Assembly: GCA_030142905.1 (NCBI GenBank)
Contig: JASJOG010000057.1
Span: 310,501 to 374,500, forward strand
From: Heliopora coerulea
Taxonomy: Eukaryota > Cnidaria > Anthozoa > Scleralcyonacea > Helioporidae
Length of the DNA: 64,000 nt
Direction: 5' to 3'
Below the pieces are notes generated by a model. That model made no database searches. It saw nothing but the letters and a program-made list of their open reading frames with translations, and was not told where the DNA came from. Positions within the stretch are counted from its first letter, which is position 1. Every line of letters begins with the position of its first letter. Positions 1 through 13,900 of this stretch are shown here, piece by piece. The translations under genes were made by a program, and so were the position numbers.

Positions 1-2081
1 ACATTGGCACAACACCAACGACGTTGATTGAAAATTAATGTAAAACTAAGGCTACCATTTTGGCAGCGCGTAGCCAGAGCTAAGATTACAAGAGGGGAGG
101 GATTCAGTTATGGCTGTTTGTGGAGTCTAACAGATAGCTACGGTATGTCAGTAATTATGTGCTGACTTTATGGTTTTATTCAAAACGTTATGCCCTGACG
201 TGCGTGGAATATGACAGAGTATATGGGAATATTCATCAAGCATAAATGCTCTGGTAATGTTTCTTAGCCCCAGATGGGGTTGAACCCTTACCCTTCAGAT
301 TACCGGTGATACGCTCTAACAGTTATTAATGTGCACATCCTGTAACCTTCTATGACCAGTGAGACTCTGTAACTACTGAGCTTCCGAGATTCAGATGGGG
401 AACGAAAGTTACCAGTGTGTACTAGTTTGATTGAAGGCGCACTTAGCACGCATTTGTCACTTGGCGCTCCATCCGAGTTTACGCTATTCAATGGTGGCGT
501 GTCTCACCAGCCATCAGAAAGACTACGTAGCTGCAGATTCGATCCTCGTCTGGGAATCAAAAACTTCCTGAGAATATGAGCTTTGCGTACATTTTTGTAT
601 CATCTATCATAATTCCAAACTCGCTTATGGACAGCGTTACGTCAACTCAACGAATATGTAAATAATATAAAATTGAAGGTTGGCCTACAAGAGGTGTTGT
701 ACCGGTCTGAGTTGGTCGCGTTATACCTTTATAACAACGTATTAAAAGCCCTAAAGTGGAACACCTGCCGAAATCGGAATCATACAAATTGTACCGTTTC
801 GAGGGAAAGCCTAAAGTCAGAGTACTTGAAGTAAACAAAAAACTAGGTCAGGTTGTTGTTATACTACAAGAAGTCATGTGACAGTGAATTTAACCAATCA
901 AATGCGAAGATCTGAAACAAAATAATTAATGAGACGCAAATGATGGCAGGCGATTGGCTGTTTTTAACCGTTGATCAGCACACAGACGTGAGGAAGAACT
1001 CGGTAAAGGAACCAAGGGAATGGTAGTGGGTGGGAATTAAAATGGACAAAACTTGAGGGAACAAATCCCAACTAAAACGTTTATCCGGTCCTGCTAGACA
1101 AAAGCAGTAACTTGAACGACAAGAATGAAAGCGAATTAAGTGCACTAGGTAATGTAAAAATCTGTCCACGCTAGACACAAGTGGCGACGTTAAAAACAAA
1201 AATGATAGGGAATAAACCGCATAAGCTGATGCTTTTACTCCCCATGTTAGAGTAAAACAGCCTGTATTCATTGCAGTCTAAATCCGTCGCTAAATTTTCG
1301 AGTAGTCTAAATTTTGACATATTCGTTCCCCTGCATGCACATGAACTATGGGAATCAAACTATTGTCGTCATTCTTAGAATAAATATAACTGTCCAGCAA
1401 AGTATTCGAACAGTCATTGACTTTTTCCTGTTATGTAAATGGTTCACGGAAGATGATGTCTAGCGACGAAACATTAGGCAGTACTTTTGGTATAATTTGT
1501 ATTGTTAAATTATCGAACATAAACTCTACCCAGTTTATGGTCTTACGTAAAGTGCACCTTCGCTTTTCATCAGATTACGTCTCCTATCATGGTTGCGTCT
1601 TTGTTATCCGCAGTATTGCATACCGGTCGTACAACAAAATCACTGTACCGTCGCGTTTCTAGTGCGGAAATATAATTTTCCGATCATTTAAATGTTTCTT
1701 TTGCCTTAGCTGGCGACGACTTGTGGTAGGTAACGTTGGTGGGATGTTTATGTGGTCAAGCTGAACAGAATGTCAGACACGTTGGTATATTCACTATTGA
1801 AAGCGATGAAGACAGTTCATTTGGTATTAAGATTTAAGTGCTACTGTAAATTAGTTCTTCACAGCCTTTTGCCGTTCTTTCTTTTCAAGCTAGATGTTTT
1901 CTGCTGTCCCCCATCACGAGTGTTCCTTGTTTGATTGCCTGGTCCACCATTTCGTATTTTGGCTCGGCTTTGAACAGTTTCCATGCTTGCCAAGTCTCAG
2001 CTATTCTTTTATTTGACATTTAATTGTTTTTCGATAACGCACAAGTCTCAGTGTTCAATCATAACTTCTTTCATTTTAAAG
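1..2081. other. Presumed upstream intron or 5' region of the SIPA1L gene
   Basis: No exon could be assigned here with confidence. The first recognisable SIPA1L exon begins at 2082 inside the RapGAP domain in phase 0, so coding exons for the N-terminus must lie upstream of the window or be hidden here. The stretch is AT-rich and contains only short unconvincing open frames on both strands, plus a tRNA-like fragment at 263-320 (- strand). I saw nothing else in it. Confidence 0.5.
263..320 (-). repeat. tRNA-like 3' fragment (SINE or tRNA relic)
   Basis: Read on the - strand, this resembles the D-stem-to-3' part of a tRNA: a GTTAGAGC segment, an anticodon-arm-like stretch, then a B-box-like AGGGTTCAACCCC followed by TCTGGGGCTAAG. 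The fragment at 46488-46521 ends with an almost identical B box plus TCTGGGGCT(C/A)AGAAA, so both may descend from the same tRNA-derived source. The 5' part is degenerate, so this is unlikely to be a working tRNA gene. Confidence 0.35.
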
Positions 2082-5000
2082 GTGCCTGAAATCCTATTAA
2101 AACTCGACGAGCAAGGAGTAAGTCGTTCTAAATCACCTTCATTCGTCTTGCTTTGGTAGTTCGCTTGGTTCTCTCTGTCGTTAATAAACATGTAAAAAAC
2201 GTTGTGCCCTTGTCTTTTACAGGTAACGCGACAGCACAAGATTGGCATAATGTATTGCAAAGCTGGACAGAGTACTGAAGAAGAGATGTACAACAACGGT
2301 AATTCTAAGCGGAAAGTGGTTATAGAATTCCCGGGGTCGGTTGAATAGTCACAAATATGGGACCTAGGACAAAACACTGCTGCCCGTGAATTCAACAAGC
2401 AAACCTGCACACTGGACAAACGTTATCCCCTCAAAAGGGAGTTATTCACCGGATAAGAAGCACTAGACTTGAACAACAGAGGTCGGATGAATAAATTAAG
2501 CATTGACGTTTGAGCAAAACTCTGTTGCCCAATGAATTCCTAGTGATGCATGGTGTGCAGCCTGAGTCAAACCACAAGCCTTTCATAAATCGAAACCAAA
2601 GTTAGTGAACTTTACGACTTGTGTAGATTGGGCTTGATTCGTGAAACGTTCGACGTCCGACAGAGACGTCAGAAACTTTTGTTTTGAACTCGTAGTCTTT
2701 ATTATGTCGATATGAGATATAACCCTGCTTGTTGTTGAATAATATCCCCAATAACATCCCTACTAATAAGTCTTTCGCATGGTTAACCTTAACGGATCTG
2801 ATTAGATAGCTGTTATTTCGCGACAAATCTGTATTCCAACTACCGTCTCGGGCAGTCTGGTTTTGAGATGTCACTAACTTTACACGTTTTTAAAGACTAG
2901 AAAAAAACCCCACCTGAGAAGTGATGCTGAAAAAGTCAGAAGAATTCGATTGTAACGAAGTTGGTCGAGGTCACGAAATGTGGCTCGCTCTCGACCAAGA
3001 AGTTAAAAGGATTTCAGTCGACTTAACTTTTAATTATTTTGAACTTGTAGGAGGAAATTGAGAGAAACTAAAAGCTCCATTCAATTTTATTTAACTTTTC
3101 TTACTTACAGTATCTGAAACCTTCTGTGTAACAATTTCGTATCATGACGTTAACTGAACGTCTTAAGTCCTAAACATTTCTGCTAGTTGCTGAAGAATTC
3201 GTATTTATCTGTTCGCAGAGGAGGCTGGACCGGCTTTTAATGAATTTTTGGATATTATTGGCGAACGTGTCGCGTTAAGAGGTTTTGAAGGCTACAGAGC
3301 TCAACTAGATAACAGAAGTAAGTCGACTTCCCCTGAGCAAAGGTCTTTTATTAAATGATCTCACTTATTTTTTAATCGTAACACATTCTGCCAGGAAAAT
3401 TAGACACGTATGCACGTAAAGTAACACATTCTGATCATTTTTTGCGGTAAAAAATTCCTCTAGATGACTCCACCGGGGTGCACTCTCTATACCGGAAGTT
3501 CCGTGGTCGAGAAGTGATGTTTCATGTTTCAACAATGTTGCCGTGGACTCCAAACAACAGGCAACAGGTACTATATTTTTCCTGTTCATATCACAGTGTA
3601 ATCCTGTACATGTCAACCACGAGAACAGCATTGGCAGTTTTGGTGGTACTGTTGGTTCTGTTGTATAAGGTGAGGGTAAAAGTGGTGGTGGTATCTTTGA
3701 CCGAAATAAGGATAGTGGTGGCTATAGTTGTGGTAGGTTGGTGTCGTTTGTGCAGGTGACGGTGGTGGTTATGCTCATATGTATGTTGAGAAGCTGGTGT
3801 CGTCAGACTGGCTGGTGAAATTAGTGGTTCTGGTGTCGAGAGTTGTGGTTTCGACGCTGGTGGTTATTGTGGTGGTTTAGTTGTCTGATGAAGTTTATGG
3901 TGTTTAGAGGGACGGTGGTAATATCGGTAATAACGATGGTAATCATGGTCTCAGTTCTAGTGTTGGGTATTTGTGGTGATGATGGCGATGTTGGTAGGAT
4001 TGGTGGAGTTGGTGTTGGTGGTAAAATTGGTGGTAAGTCTGGCTAAACCGACACATCGGGTAACGGGTTGTAGGATAGCCCCTTGTGAGGTTGTGCATGT
4101 ATGAAAAAAAGTAGTCTCGGGCTTTAGCACTTCACTATTGTTGCAACTGCAGCTCGCCTTGTATCCCCTGTTACCAGGAAGTGTATATTATTAGTTCCTG
4201 CAGACATGCCAACAACATGGTGTTTGGCAATCGGTGGCTTGTAGCTAGTCATTTGTGATTTTAATGACAAAGATACCGGGGCCTTGTTTGTACCACCTGC
4301 AGTGGGAGCTAACAAGATATAATCGAATTCAAAGCCAATTCCAAGAATTTAAGGTTGACAATGTAATTCTTTCTCGTCAACCAAACGCTTATATTTCTCA
4401 AAAATGCTTTCCAACTTTAAGATACTCATTAATTGATAATCATTCGCGTCGCTGTTGTATCGGACCCAGAGTCGCTCGCTTCGACCCGTGGTTATATATC
4501 CTGTACTACGCCGCCGTTCATATTGTAAATAGTACTTAATGTACTGTAAAGAGGAACTTAAGGTATGTGTTCTTTGTTCCAGTTACTTCGCAAACGCCAT
4601 ATTGGCAACGACATTGTTACCATCGTGTTCCAAGAGCCTGGCGCGTTGCCATTTACCCCTAAGAACATCCGTTCACATTTCCAGCACGTGTTTATCCTTG
4701 TGCGTGTCTTTGATCCGTGCTCCAACAACACAAGATACCAGTAAGTTTTGTAGCCGGTAAAAGTTATAATCATATGACTGCAAAGTGTTTCTGAAGGGAG
4801 TATTTCATAAGAACATTGAAGGGCACATGAGGGCGGAGCCAGCAAGCAATCATGGGTTGTGCAAGGGTTGGCGCAACATGCGGCTTGATATGACGGATCT
4901 TGACTGTTTCTGCATGTGTAAGATCGTGTAGGATTAGCCAAAGTAAGGGTCCACGCGGGCTAGGCGTTACTACAGTTACCAGAAATTACGTTGAATGGCT

Positions 5001-7899
5001 TCCCGTGCGCTGCTATCGACAGATGTTAGCCATAGCTTCTTTCCTAACACCAGTTAATTTTGCGTTTTTTAACGCCGCGGCCAAACCCCGCTATGAATAC
5101 CTTAGGAATTCCCCTCGAATTGATTAAATTTTTCATCTCGTAGTGCGATAGTAACCTCGTCCCCATGCCGACGCGCGCATGTTTGCCATCCTAGGCCCAC
5201 TGACACGATACGATTGCTGTATACGATTGTTCATCCTGAGGCATGTAATGTTGTCTCAAAGGCACAAGTCCTGCTTTCTATTTGTTCACTAACGTAGCAA
5301 TACGTCCTGACGACTCTTGTGAGTTAATCGGATACATCACAATGAACACTCGTATACAACAATCCCATCGTGTAAATGGGCCCCTATAGAGCTATACCGT
5401 GGAGGATCTTGAAGCGGCCACTATGCGGGCAGCCATTGTGAGATCAGACTACCGTATTACCGCTTAAGCTTGGTTTACAGGAGCGACATAAGCATAAGGA
5501 CAAGATCAATACGAAAACAAAACATGTCATCACCTCTGGGAGTTGCGAAGACAAAACAACAAGAATTTTTCTTTTTTTCATCTTTTGTTCGGCTCTTGGT
5601 TTATGCTTGGACTATGATGTTATGTTTATGATTACGACGATCCTTATGTTGCAGGATTGACTTCATTCCTTTGTTTTGCCTTTTGTTTTGTCCTTATGGT
5701 TATGCTGATGCTCATTTGTGAACCAGGCTTTAGCGTTAACTCACTTACTCCCTCCCTCCGACCCTCGCTTGCTCGCTCGGTCACTGACTAATATTTCATA
5801 AAAAAGCTTCTTGTCTCGAAGCTGAGGAAGCATCCTTTGCGAAGTAATCGCGACCGCTTGGGGTGTTTTGTCTTACTTAAACGCACTCGTTCAGCTTCAA
5901 GGGAGTGCTGGTGGCTCAGTGGTAGTGCACGTGTCTGCCACCACTGTGACCGGGGTTCGATTCCGGCTTCATGCAGTTACCTGATTAAAATTACCTTGGT
6001 CACGTGTGAGAAGAGTGTTGTCCAGTTTGACTCTACCAAGCATCGCAGGCTTTCTCCGAGTACTCCGGTTTCCTTCTGTAGTAACACTGGACCCATGAGG
6101 GGTGGCCCTGACTGGACCTCTTGGGAGAGCAGCTTAGGCAGCTGATAGGGTTATCCAGTATAGATAAAGACACTTTACCTTTACTTCTACCTTGAGGGGT
6201 GGTCCTTACTGGACCTCTAGAGAGAACAACTTAGGTAGCTGACAGGGTTATCCAGTATAAATAGACACTTTACATTTACCTTTACCTTTACCATATCAAT
6301 TTCTTTTGTATTTCCAATTGAGGATGATTTTTTTCTTCTTCCTTCGCTAACCTTTTCTTTAGGATTGCCGTTAGTCGTTCGAAGGATGTGCCGGCATTTG
6401 GTCCACCCATTCCGCCCGGGGGCGTGTTTTATAAAAATGAAGACTTCGAGACATTTCTAATGACCAAATGTAAGTGTACAGTGCGAAAAGATACCTTTCG
6501 TGTAGTACAGGGTAGGTGTGAATTACAGAAGTGATATGTTTATGGAGAAAAGTAGTTGGGCAATTACCGGAACAGCGCAATATAATATGTTTCTGGTACA
6601 GGTGCTGGGACAGAAACCATAACCAGCTAAGAATTTTAAAAATCCAACGAACAAGGTTTGCAAAAAAAGAAGCATCCACAAAACTTTGGTTCCTGTGCTA
6701 CGGCGTGTTGACAGAAATCAGTTTTTATGGTGGTGCATGACAAGTGAAGTCTGTCTTATATTGGATAACATCAAGTGAGGTGTAAAACAGGTATCTTCAT
6801 TGTTAGATAATGGAGCAAAAAGGTCTTTGTAAAATCCAGACGAGACTCGTTGCGAAAATCGAACTCCAAAGCCTTTGGGCGGGAGTCATGACAACCGGAA
6901 ATGGACTTTTACTACGGAATGAACTGCAAGCTATCAACGTTATGTCTCCTTATAATTTTATTGGCCCGCTCCATACAAAATGTCAAGTTTACCAGTTAGT
7001 GCTAATCACATCTGCTCTTGACTCTAGTGATCAATGCCGAGAATGCTGCTCACAAGTCTGACAAATTCCGTGCCATGGCAGTGCGTACCAGACACGAGTA
7101 TCTGAAGGAGCTACTAAACAGTTACGTCACCAATAACACCGTGGAGACTGGTGCTAAGTTTGGTAAGTAATGCTTAACAACTGAAGCATTAAAAGCAATA
7201 TTGTCAAAATTACTAGGCAACATGAAAGTGTATGAGAGCACAAATGAAAGTCGGTGATTAAGTGAGGGTTAAGGGTTGGATTAGCACCAGGCTTATAGCT
7301 GTGAGAGTTAATTTTACACGTTTAAAAGTAAATTTATAGCAATATTGCCTACACTGTTGCACTAATTGTCCAGGTCTTTAATAGAAAGATAATTGCAGAT
7401 CTTATCGAACTTAGGAAAGTTTTCTTTATCGTCGAAGAAGAAGGAAAAGGTTCAGCCACTCGTTCACCCGGAAGTTCTTTCTAAAGGAGGACTTTCGTGG
7501 GATGTCGAGGTGATTTGTTCAGCTTTCTGGTTCTACCTTTCATTAGCCTTTTATGAATTGAATAGAATTTGCTGACGGTATGTATCTTGTTTCCTTTAAT
7601 GTGTCTTTAAGGTCGAAGACAACCGGAACATGTCAATGATCAAGTGCTTGTTAGTTCTCTCTGTGGAATCATTTGTCTTGATTGACATTTCAACAAGGGT
7701 AATAGATTCATTTCGTGGCAGTTGTAATATTTTGAGTTATTCTTTTCTGTGTTTTAATCTCAATCTCGCGTTCATCTTTAGTGTTATTTCTAACTTCGTC
7801 GTCACTTGTTTTGTTTTGTTTTATTTTTGGTTTTCTTTTTTGTCGTCGACATTGTTGTTGCTGTTATTGTGGTTGTTGTTGATGTAGTTGTTGATGTTA

Positions 7900-7931
<32 letters not shown>

Positions 7932-10900
7932 TATGTTGTTGTTGATGATGTTGTTATTGTTGTTGTTTATGTTGTTGATGATGATGTTGTTGTTGTTGTT
8001 GTTGTTGTTGAAGTTGTTAAAGTTGTTGAAGTTGTTGACGTTGTTGACGTTGTTATGTGCTTCAACTAGCATGCCGTAATCGCTATGGAATAGGATTCCT
8101 TTTCATGAGAACGATGGTGCGATGTAATCAAACCTGTAAATAGTCAGTAAAATATTTTGACGCAATTCAATGTTATCGTGGTAATTGTATATTTATAATT
8201 CCACCGTAGGAGGCGATTTTCTACATCCCTTGTAAAGCGATTATTGGGTGGACACCGATGTCCAAGAAGTAAGTCTAGCTTTAAAGTCGATTTAGTTGGA
8301 AATCTGGTGCTTATCAAATTGTTTACACATTTTTTTGCGCCAAAACTGTCTGTTCAGAAAACACATGGTTCGTTCTTTAATCTTTACTGCTTTCACATTT
8401 CTCAGCCAAGGGAAGAAAAAGACAATGTCTATTGCCTTTCTTCACTTTGTATAGACTTAAGTTATTCCATGGAGGTGGAGATTGCTTGATACTTAGTTTA
8501 CCAAGTCCCGAAGACATTCCAAGCATCGTAAGAAGACTGGAAAGAGTTACCATTGGCTGTCAGGTATCGCATCACCGACATTTCAAAGCTTCTTGTGGAA
8601 GCGCAAAAAGTGTTATTTCAACACTGTATTGGCGTATTGCCGTATCACTTCATCGCTGCACTTCTGCCCTTGCATTTTGTGCCAGAAAAAAAGGAAAGCA
8701 AATTAATGTCAGAAGGAAACTTTTCCATTTTTTTTTTTCATTTAGACGGTAGCAATGACCCTTCGCCGTCATAATTCTGGTCAACTTGGTTTCAACGTTC
8801 ACAACGAAGGCATGGTTGTCGATGTCGAGCCGAACGGCTTGGCCCAGCAAGCGGGACTGCGACAGCACTCGCGGTTGGTGGAGGTGAGGCAACTACTTTA
8901 GTATCACATGAAATTTTTTGCAAATTCGTTAAGCAATTAGAAATTATAAATGTAGTCAACCTCTTGTCTCAATTCGTTAAAAAAGAAACACTATCTTCAA
9001 CCTTGTATCATTAGAATGAAAATAATAATTGCTTGCATAGTTCTTTGGTCATTTTAAGTTTTCTAAGTTTACCTTTTACATAGATCTTTGGTAAACCAGT
9101 GGCGACAATGTCATACGAAGAAATGATTATGGAACTTCGTCGTCCCAGTCATGTTCCAGTAGTGCTTATTCCTCCCCTACCCAACGGCAGGCCACGAAAG
9201 TAAGTTAATTTTATTGGATCGTCCTTCTGTCTTTCCGAACCATAGACACTACACTGGGTCTTCCCTAACCAACAAACAAGCAAAGTTTTCTTTCATGAAG
9301 TTTGGAATATCGCTCGAAACGTCTTCTTATTTATATTTGGCAGCTTGTCCTTATTTGCATCTTTTCCTATATTTGTCATAAGCTTGTTCTCATTTCATTA
9401 TCTCTGATGCCGCGTTGGGGAGAGTATCTATCCCGTACCCCGATAATTGCCAACCCCCCCCCCCCAAAAAAAAAACCGTTTTGCATTAACCGCTAGCAAG
9501 GCCATTTGATTGAGGGAGTCCAATGTTATCGCGAAAACAAAATTAATCTGAACTATTTGCATGTTTCGTTGAATAAACTTCTCTGTTTTTGATCAAAGCT
9601 AAACCATCAACGTTGGGACAACCTTCTTGAAGTTTTTTAACTATCGGTAGCAAACATAGACTTTCTGTTGTAATTAAATATTTCCAGGGGTCTTCAGCTT
9701 TCTGCAGTCAATTACAGCTCACCGACAGGTTCCTTGGCCAGCTACAACCATCAGCTGATGTCATCTCAGTCCGTAGATCAAAGCCGACAAGGCAGCGTAA
9801 ACGAGACAGGCAAACTATCGCAATACTCCAGTAATTCTACCTTGAGGATAACCGACTCTACGCCAGAGATTCCTCGAGAATTCGAAGAGACGGGTCCAAA
9901 TGGAGCTCCATGGATACGAAGGCCGAGCATACCTGTTAATGGTGACGAGAGGTACATGTATGTAGGAACTTTGTTTGTATGAATTGAGGATTGAGGCACT
10001 TGCGTTAGTTTAGTGGTATTTTTAATGCTTCCTACTTGGTGCAGCTTCATCGTCTGTTGCAAGAATTCATGACAGATGGTAGAGGATGAAGTGTTGAGTG
10101 AAGGCACTGGCAGGCTGCAGGCTAAAGTCGGTAATGGAGACATTGTTAAGTAAAGTGAAGTTGTTTGTATAGTGATTAGGGAAGGCAAGCCATGCAAGAT
10201 GAGGGAAAGGAAGAGAAGGGAGGTCAAGGGAAAGGAAGGGAAGGGAAGTCAAAGGAAGCGAAGTGAAGTGATTGGAAATGAACTGAAAGGAAGGGAAGTG
10301 AAGTGATGGGAAATGAAGTGAAGGGAAGGGAAACAAATGGAAGGGAAGTCAAGGGATGGAACGAGAAGAGGAGAAGGGGAAGAGAAGGGAAGAGAAGAGA
10401 ACTGAATTACGGAAGGGAAGCATAGGAAAGCCAAGGGAGGAAGAGAAGTGAAGTGAATGAAAGAGAAAGGGAAAGGAAAGCAAACCAGAACAAAGTGAAG
10501 TAAAGTTAAATGAAAGAAACTAAAGAAAGATCCTTGTCCGATCTGCAATGTTCTTGCATTCAAACTACGTTTTGCGCATAGTTTATCAACCACTGATATT
10601 TAAAAAGATAGCAAAAATTTCATTGAATCTTTCTTTGGTCCCGCCTGTGAAACCCGTTGCCAGATAATGGCCAGCATTTTTATTATCATTTTTAGATATT
10701 CTGAATACGAGATGTCAAGAAAACCACAGGCATCCCAAGAGTTCACCTATAGTCCGGCCGGAGTCCATACCGCCCCTAATTACGGCAGCAGTCATAAAAT
10801 GACTGCTAAAAGACCTCCAAATCAGCCCGGCAACGAAACAGTCTTATCCTTAAAGTACATCCCAAGACAAGGCTCTTTGAACACGAAGCCTGTGGTCGGT

Positions 10901-13900
10901 GACAGTAGAAGAAATGACCACGATACGCCGGAGGATCCCCAACAAACACGACACTACCATAACTCGCGAAGCAATCCGAGGATTCCCGACAAACGAGCGG
11001 CCGTCGACCTTCTTCAGTCGAAGTTGAGCAACCATTCGCGGGCTGAGATGATCAAATCTAGAAGTTCGAGTAGTTTCTACAGGAGTCCACCATACCCAGG
11101 CCCAAGACCAGACCGCCCAACGGACCATAATCCGGAGGAGCGCGGGATTCCTAACTATTACAAGGCGAGCGAAATGGCGAAGAAACCTTCAGGAATGGAG
11201 ATGTGGCGTCCACGTCTCGAGATTATACATTCGAGATCAAAGTCAGAACCTTGGGATCCAGTCCACCTCGACGAGAACCCCAACGATGGCATGCGACGAA
11301 CCTACAAAGAAACAACGCTGGGGCCTCATATAACGACTGTCGAAACTTTCCGAGAAAACTACGACAACGTCATGTCGAACACTGTCGATCAAATCGAAAA
11401 AGCCTTCGGAGGCTCCCCGGCGACCTCGAAAAAGTTGCCTTCGCTGGCCCGAGAGAAGAAAAATCGACGTTTGCCGCCCAATGCACGCCCTCAAGAGCAC
11501 GACGATTACATTTCAAGTACTTCAAACGAGTCTCTACCGACAAGTGACACGTACAGCGATTCCGATCGGGAGAGAAACTCTACTGCTCGGAAGAAACCGT
11601 TGTCGTCGAAACGACTCGTGAGCAAAAAGATCGGCGTTCGTGCCGAGATCACGAGCACCACAGCGAAAAGTCCTGGGCCGAGTGACACGCCAAATCGTGA
11701 TGTCTTGTCCCCCAGTATTCAAAGTTCCACCACAGTGTTTGTGCGTTCAAAGTCAAACGATGCGCAAAATGAAAATACGTCGAGTTTGAAGCGAACTCCA
11801 AAGACTACTGAGCCCGCGCTACGAACGGTGAACCGCGAGGAGGTCATCGTATCGCGCGAGAATTCCGGATCTCTCACTTCTCGGAAGAGGCAAGGAATCA
11901 TCCGGGATCTGCCACAAAGCGACTTGGCGTACGTGTATTCGCCGAGGCCTTTCCATGCACCGAGCGTTGCACAGAAGGGAAGCCACGAACCGGACGCATT
12001 CCAGTTTCCCGAAGCCGACACGAGAGGAACTCGCGACGACAAGCCGAAGATCGTATCACAGACGAAGATTTGTTTGATGTCGCCAACAAGCAAGGCGACG
12101 CAGTTGAACTCTGTGGAGGATTCCGAGGACTCACCAGCAATGGCACCGAGGTCGACCCCGTCCGCCATACAAGAAAAAGGAAACAGGACTCACAAAGTTC
12201 CGTACTTTGTGAAGAATAAACGCGAACATGTGGGGATCACACCCGAACTGGTTGACGAAAGAATTAATAAAATTATGGCAGGAAAACAAAGATCGAAGTC
12301 GTCGCCCGATACAGGGAGAAGAGGAAGTGTCAACAAGGAAGTGGAAAGGAAGCCATCATTTCTGCCTCGCTCCGAAGGATTGCAGTCGAGGCTGTCGGAG
12401 CGGCGTCCTTCCCTTGCTAAAGAGGGACAGCATGATTCGGTTCTAGATGCAGCCACCCAGCTGCTGAATGCGACCGAAGATATGACTCGAGATGCCTCTT
12501 CTACGATTGAAATGTTAACGTCATGGGGAAACGTTGGTTCACCCAGTAATAACAGGAGTGAACTGCGAAATAGCAAGATGCAGCAGCTTGGTTTAGCCAC
12601 ACCAGAGAGGGAAAGGGTAAAATCTGGTGAGTAGTTATCTTGATTTTCAGTTCAACATACCTTAAAAGAATAGATAAATTGTAGAAAATTGGAGTTCGCT
12701 AAATGGTTTGAATCCTGGAATGCTGCAATTATTGGTTTTGGTTTGTTCGTCCAGATTTATTGAAATGTAAAAACTTAAAAATGTTTATTTTTCCGACGTT
12801 CCGAAAAAATTGGAGCTGACATGAAATGTGCTGCTTATAAACTGTTTATTTGTTATCATTATCATAATCATAATTATCATTGTCATCGTCATTATAATTT
12901 TTATAATTGCGATAATTGCAATTACTGTAATTTTTATGATTATAATTATTATTGGTCAATTGTCCAATGTCCATATTTCAAGTTTAATGCTGTAGAACCT
13001 ACCGATTTGAAAAGCCGCTATTTCGAAACTTTCCTTTGTAGACTTCTTTCCTCAGATTTTCTTTGAAGCGCAGTTCATACCTTCTAAAGTACATTGTAAA
13101 TTTTTTTACAGTGCATAAAACGTGTTCGCGAGTTCAATTGAAGCTTCGGTAGGCAATCCAATGATTTTTTTTCTCCCAAAATACCGTCAGAAGGCACATA
13201 TCTTCGAGGGTCATGGCCGAATTACTCAAGTCTTAAATATACAATATTTATGACGCACTACTAGCCAAGCGTTTCACCGAAAACCTTGAGTGGTATGATT
13301 CAACATTCTTTTAGATGGAGCGCCGATTAGCATGCAGGTGACGTTGAATAAGACGGCATTGAACAGTGCTCCTAGAAGGCACAGTCTCGATGACAGTATT
13401 TTACCGAGCAACCTTTCAAGTTATGAGGTAAGCGTGTCCTAAAATCTTCAACTGACTGCCAAGTCAATCCACAACCGTGGTGCCAAACGGATCTAGTTCT
13501 TAGCTGGCAGTGGTTTGATTTGGCAAGGTGGAAATTTTGTGGTAAAATGTCCACTCCGAAACAGATACAACATCAAATACGTCCATCAACGATTATGAGT
13601 AGGGGGTGCTTATTGCTCGTGTTTATGTTTGCGTATTTTTTGTTTCTCGTCTAGCTGGCCATATCGTCTCTTCATGATCGTGATTGTTCTCGTGACTATG
13701 TCGTGATCGTGCGTGTCTGCTCGTGATTGCGATCATCACTGTGCTTAGGTTCGTTCCCGTGTTCGTGATTGTGCTCGTGATTGAGAATGCGCTCGTGTTC
13801 GAACTCATGATTGTGCTACTGTTCGTGTTCGTGTTCATGTTCATGTTCATGTTCATGTTCGTGTTCGTGTTCATGTTCATGTTCATGTTCGTGTTTGACT

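Noticed and set aside
60..142. Possible upstream SIPA1L exon (KITRGEGFSYGCLW) before a GTATGTC donor
   Set aside because: No similarity to the known RapGAP N-terminal region and the acceptor is ambiguous; it cannot be placed before the exon at 2082.
3478..4046. Separate gene in the GTG-rich stretch
   Set aside because: The first ~90 nt belong to a SIPA1L exon ending at a GTACTA donor (3567); the rest is low-complexity repeat.
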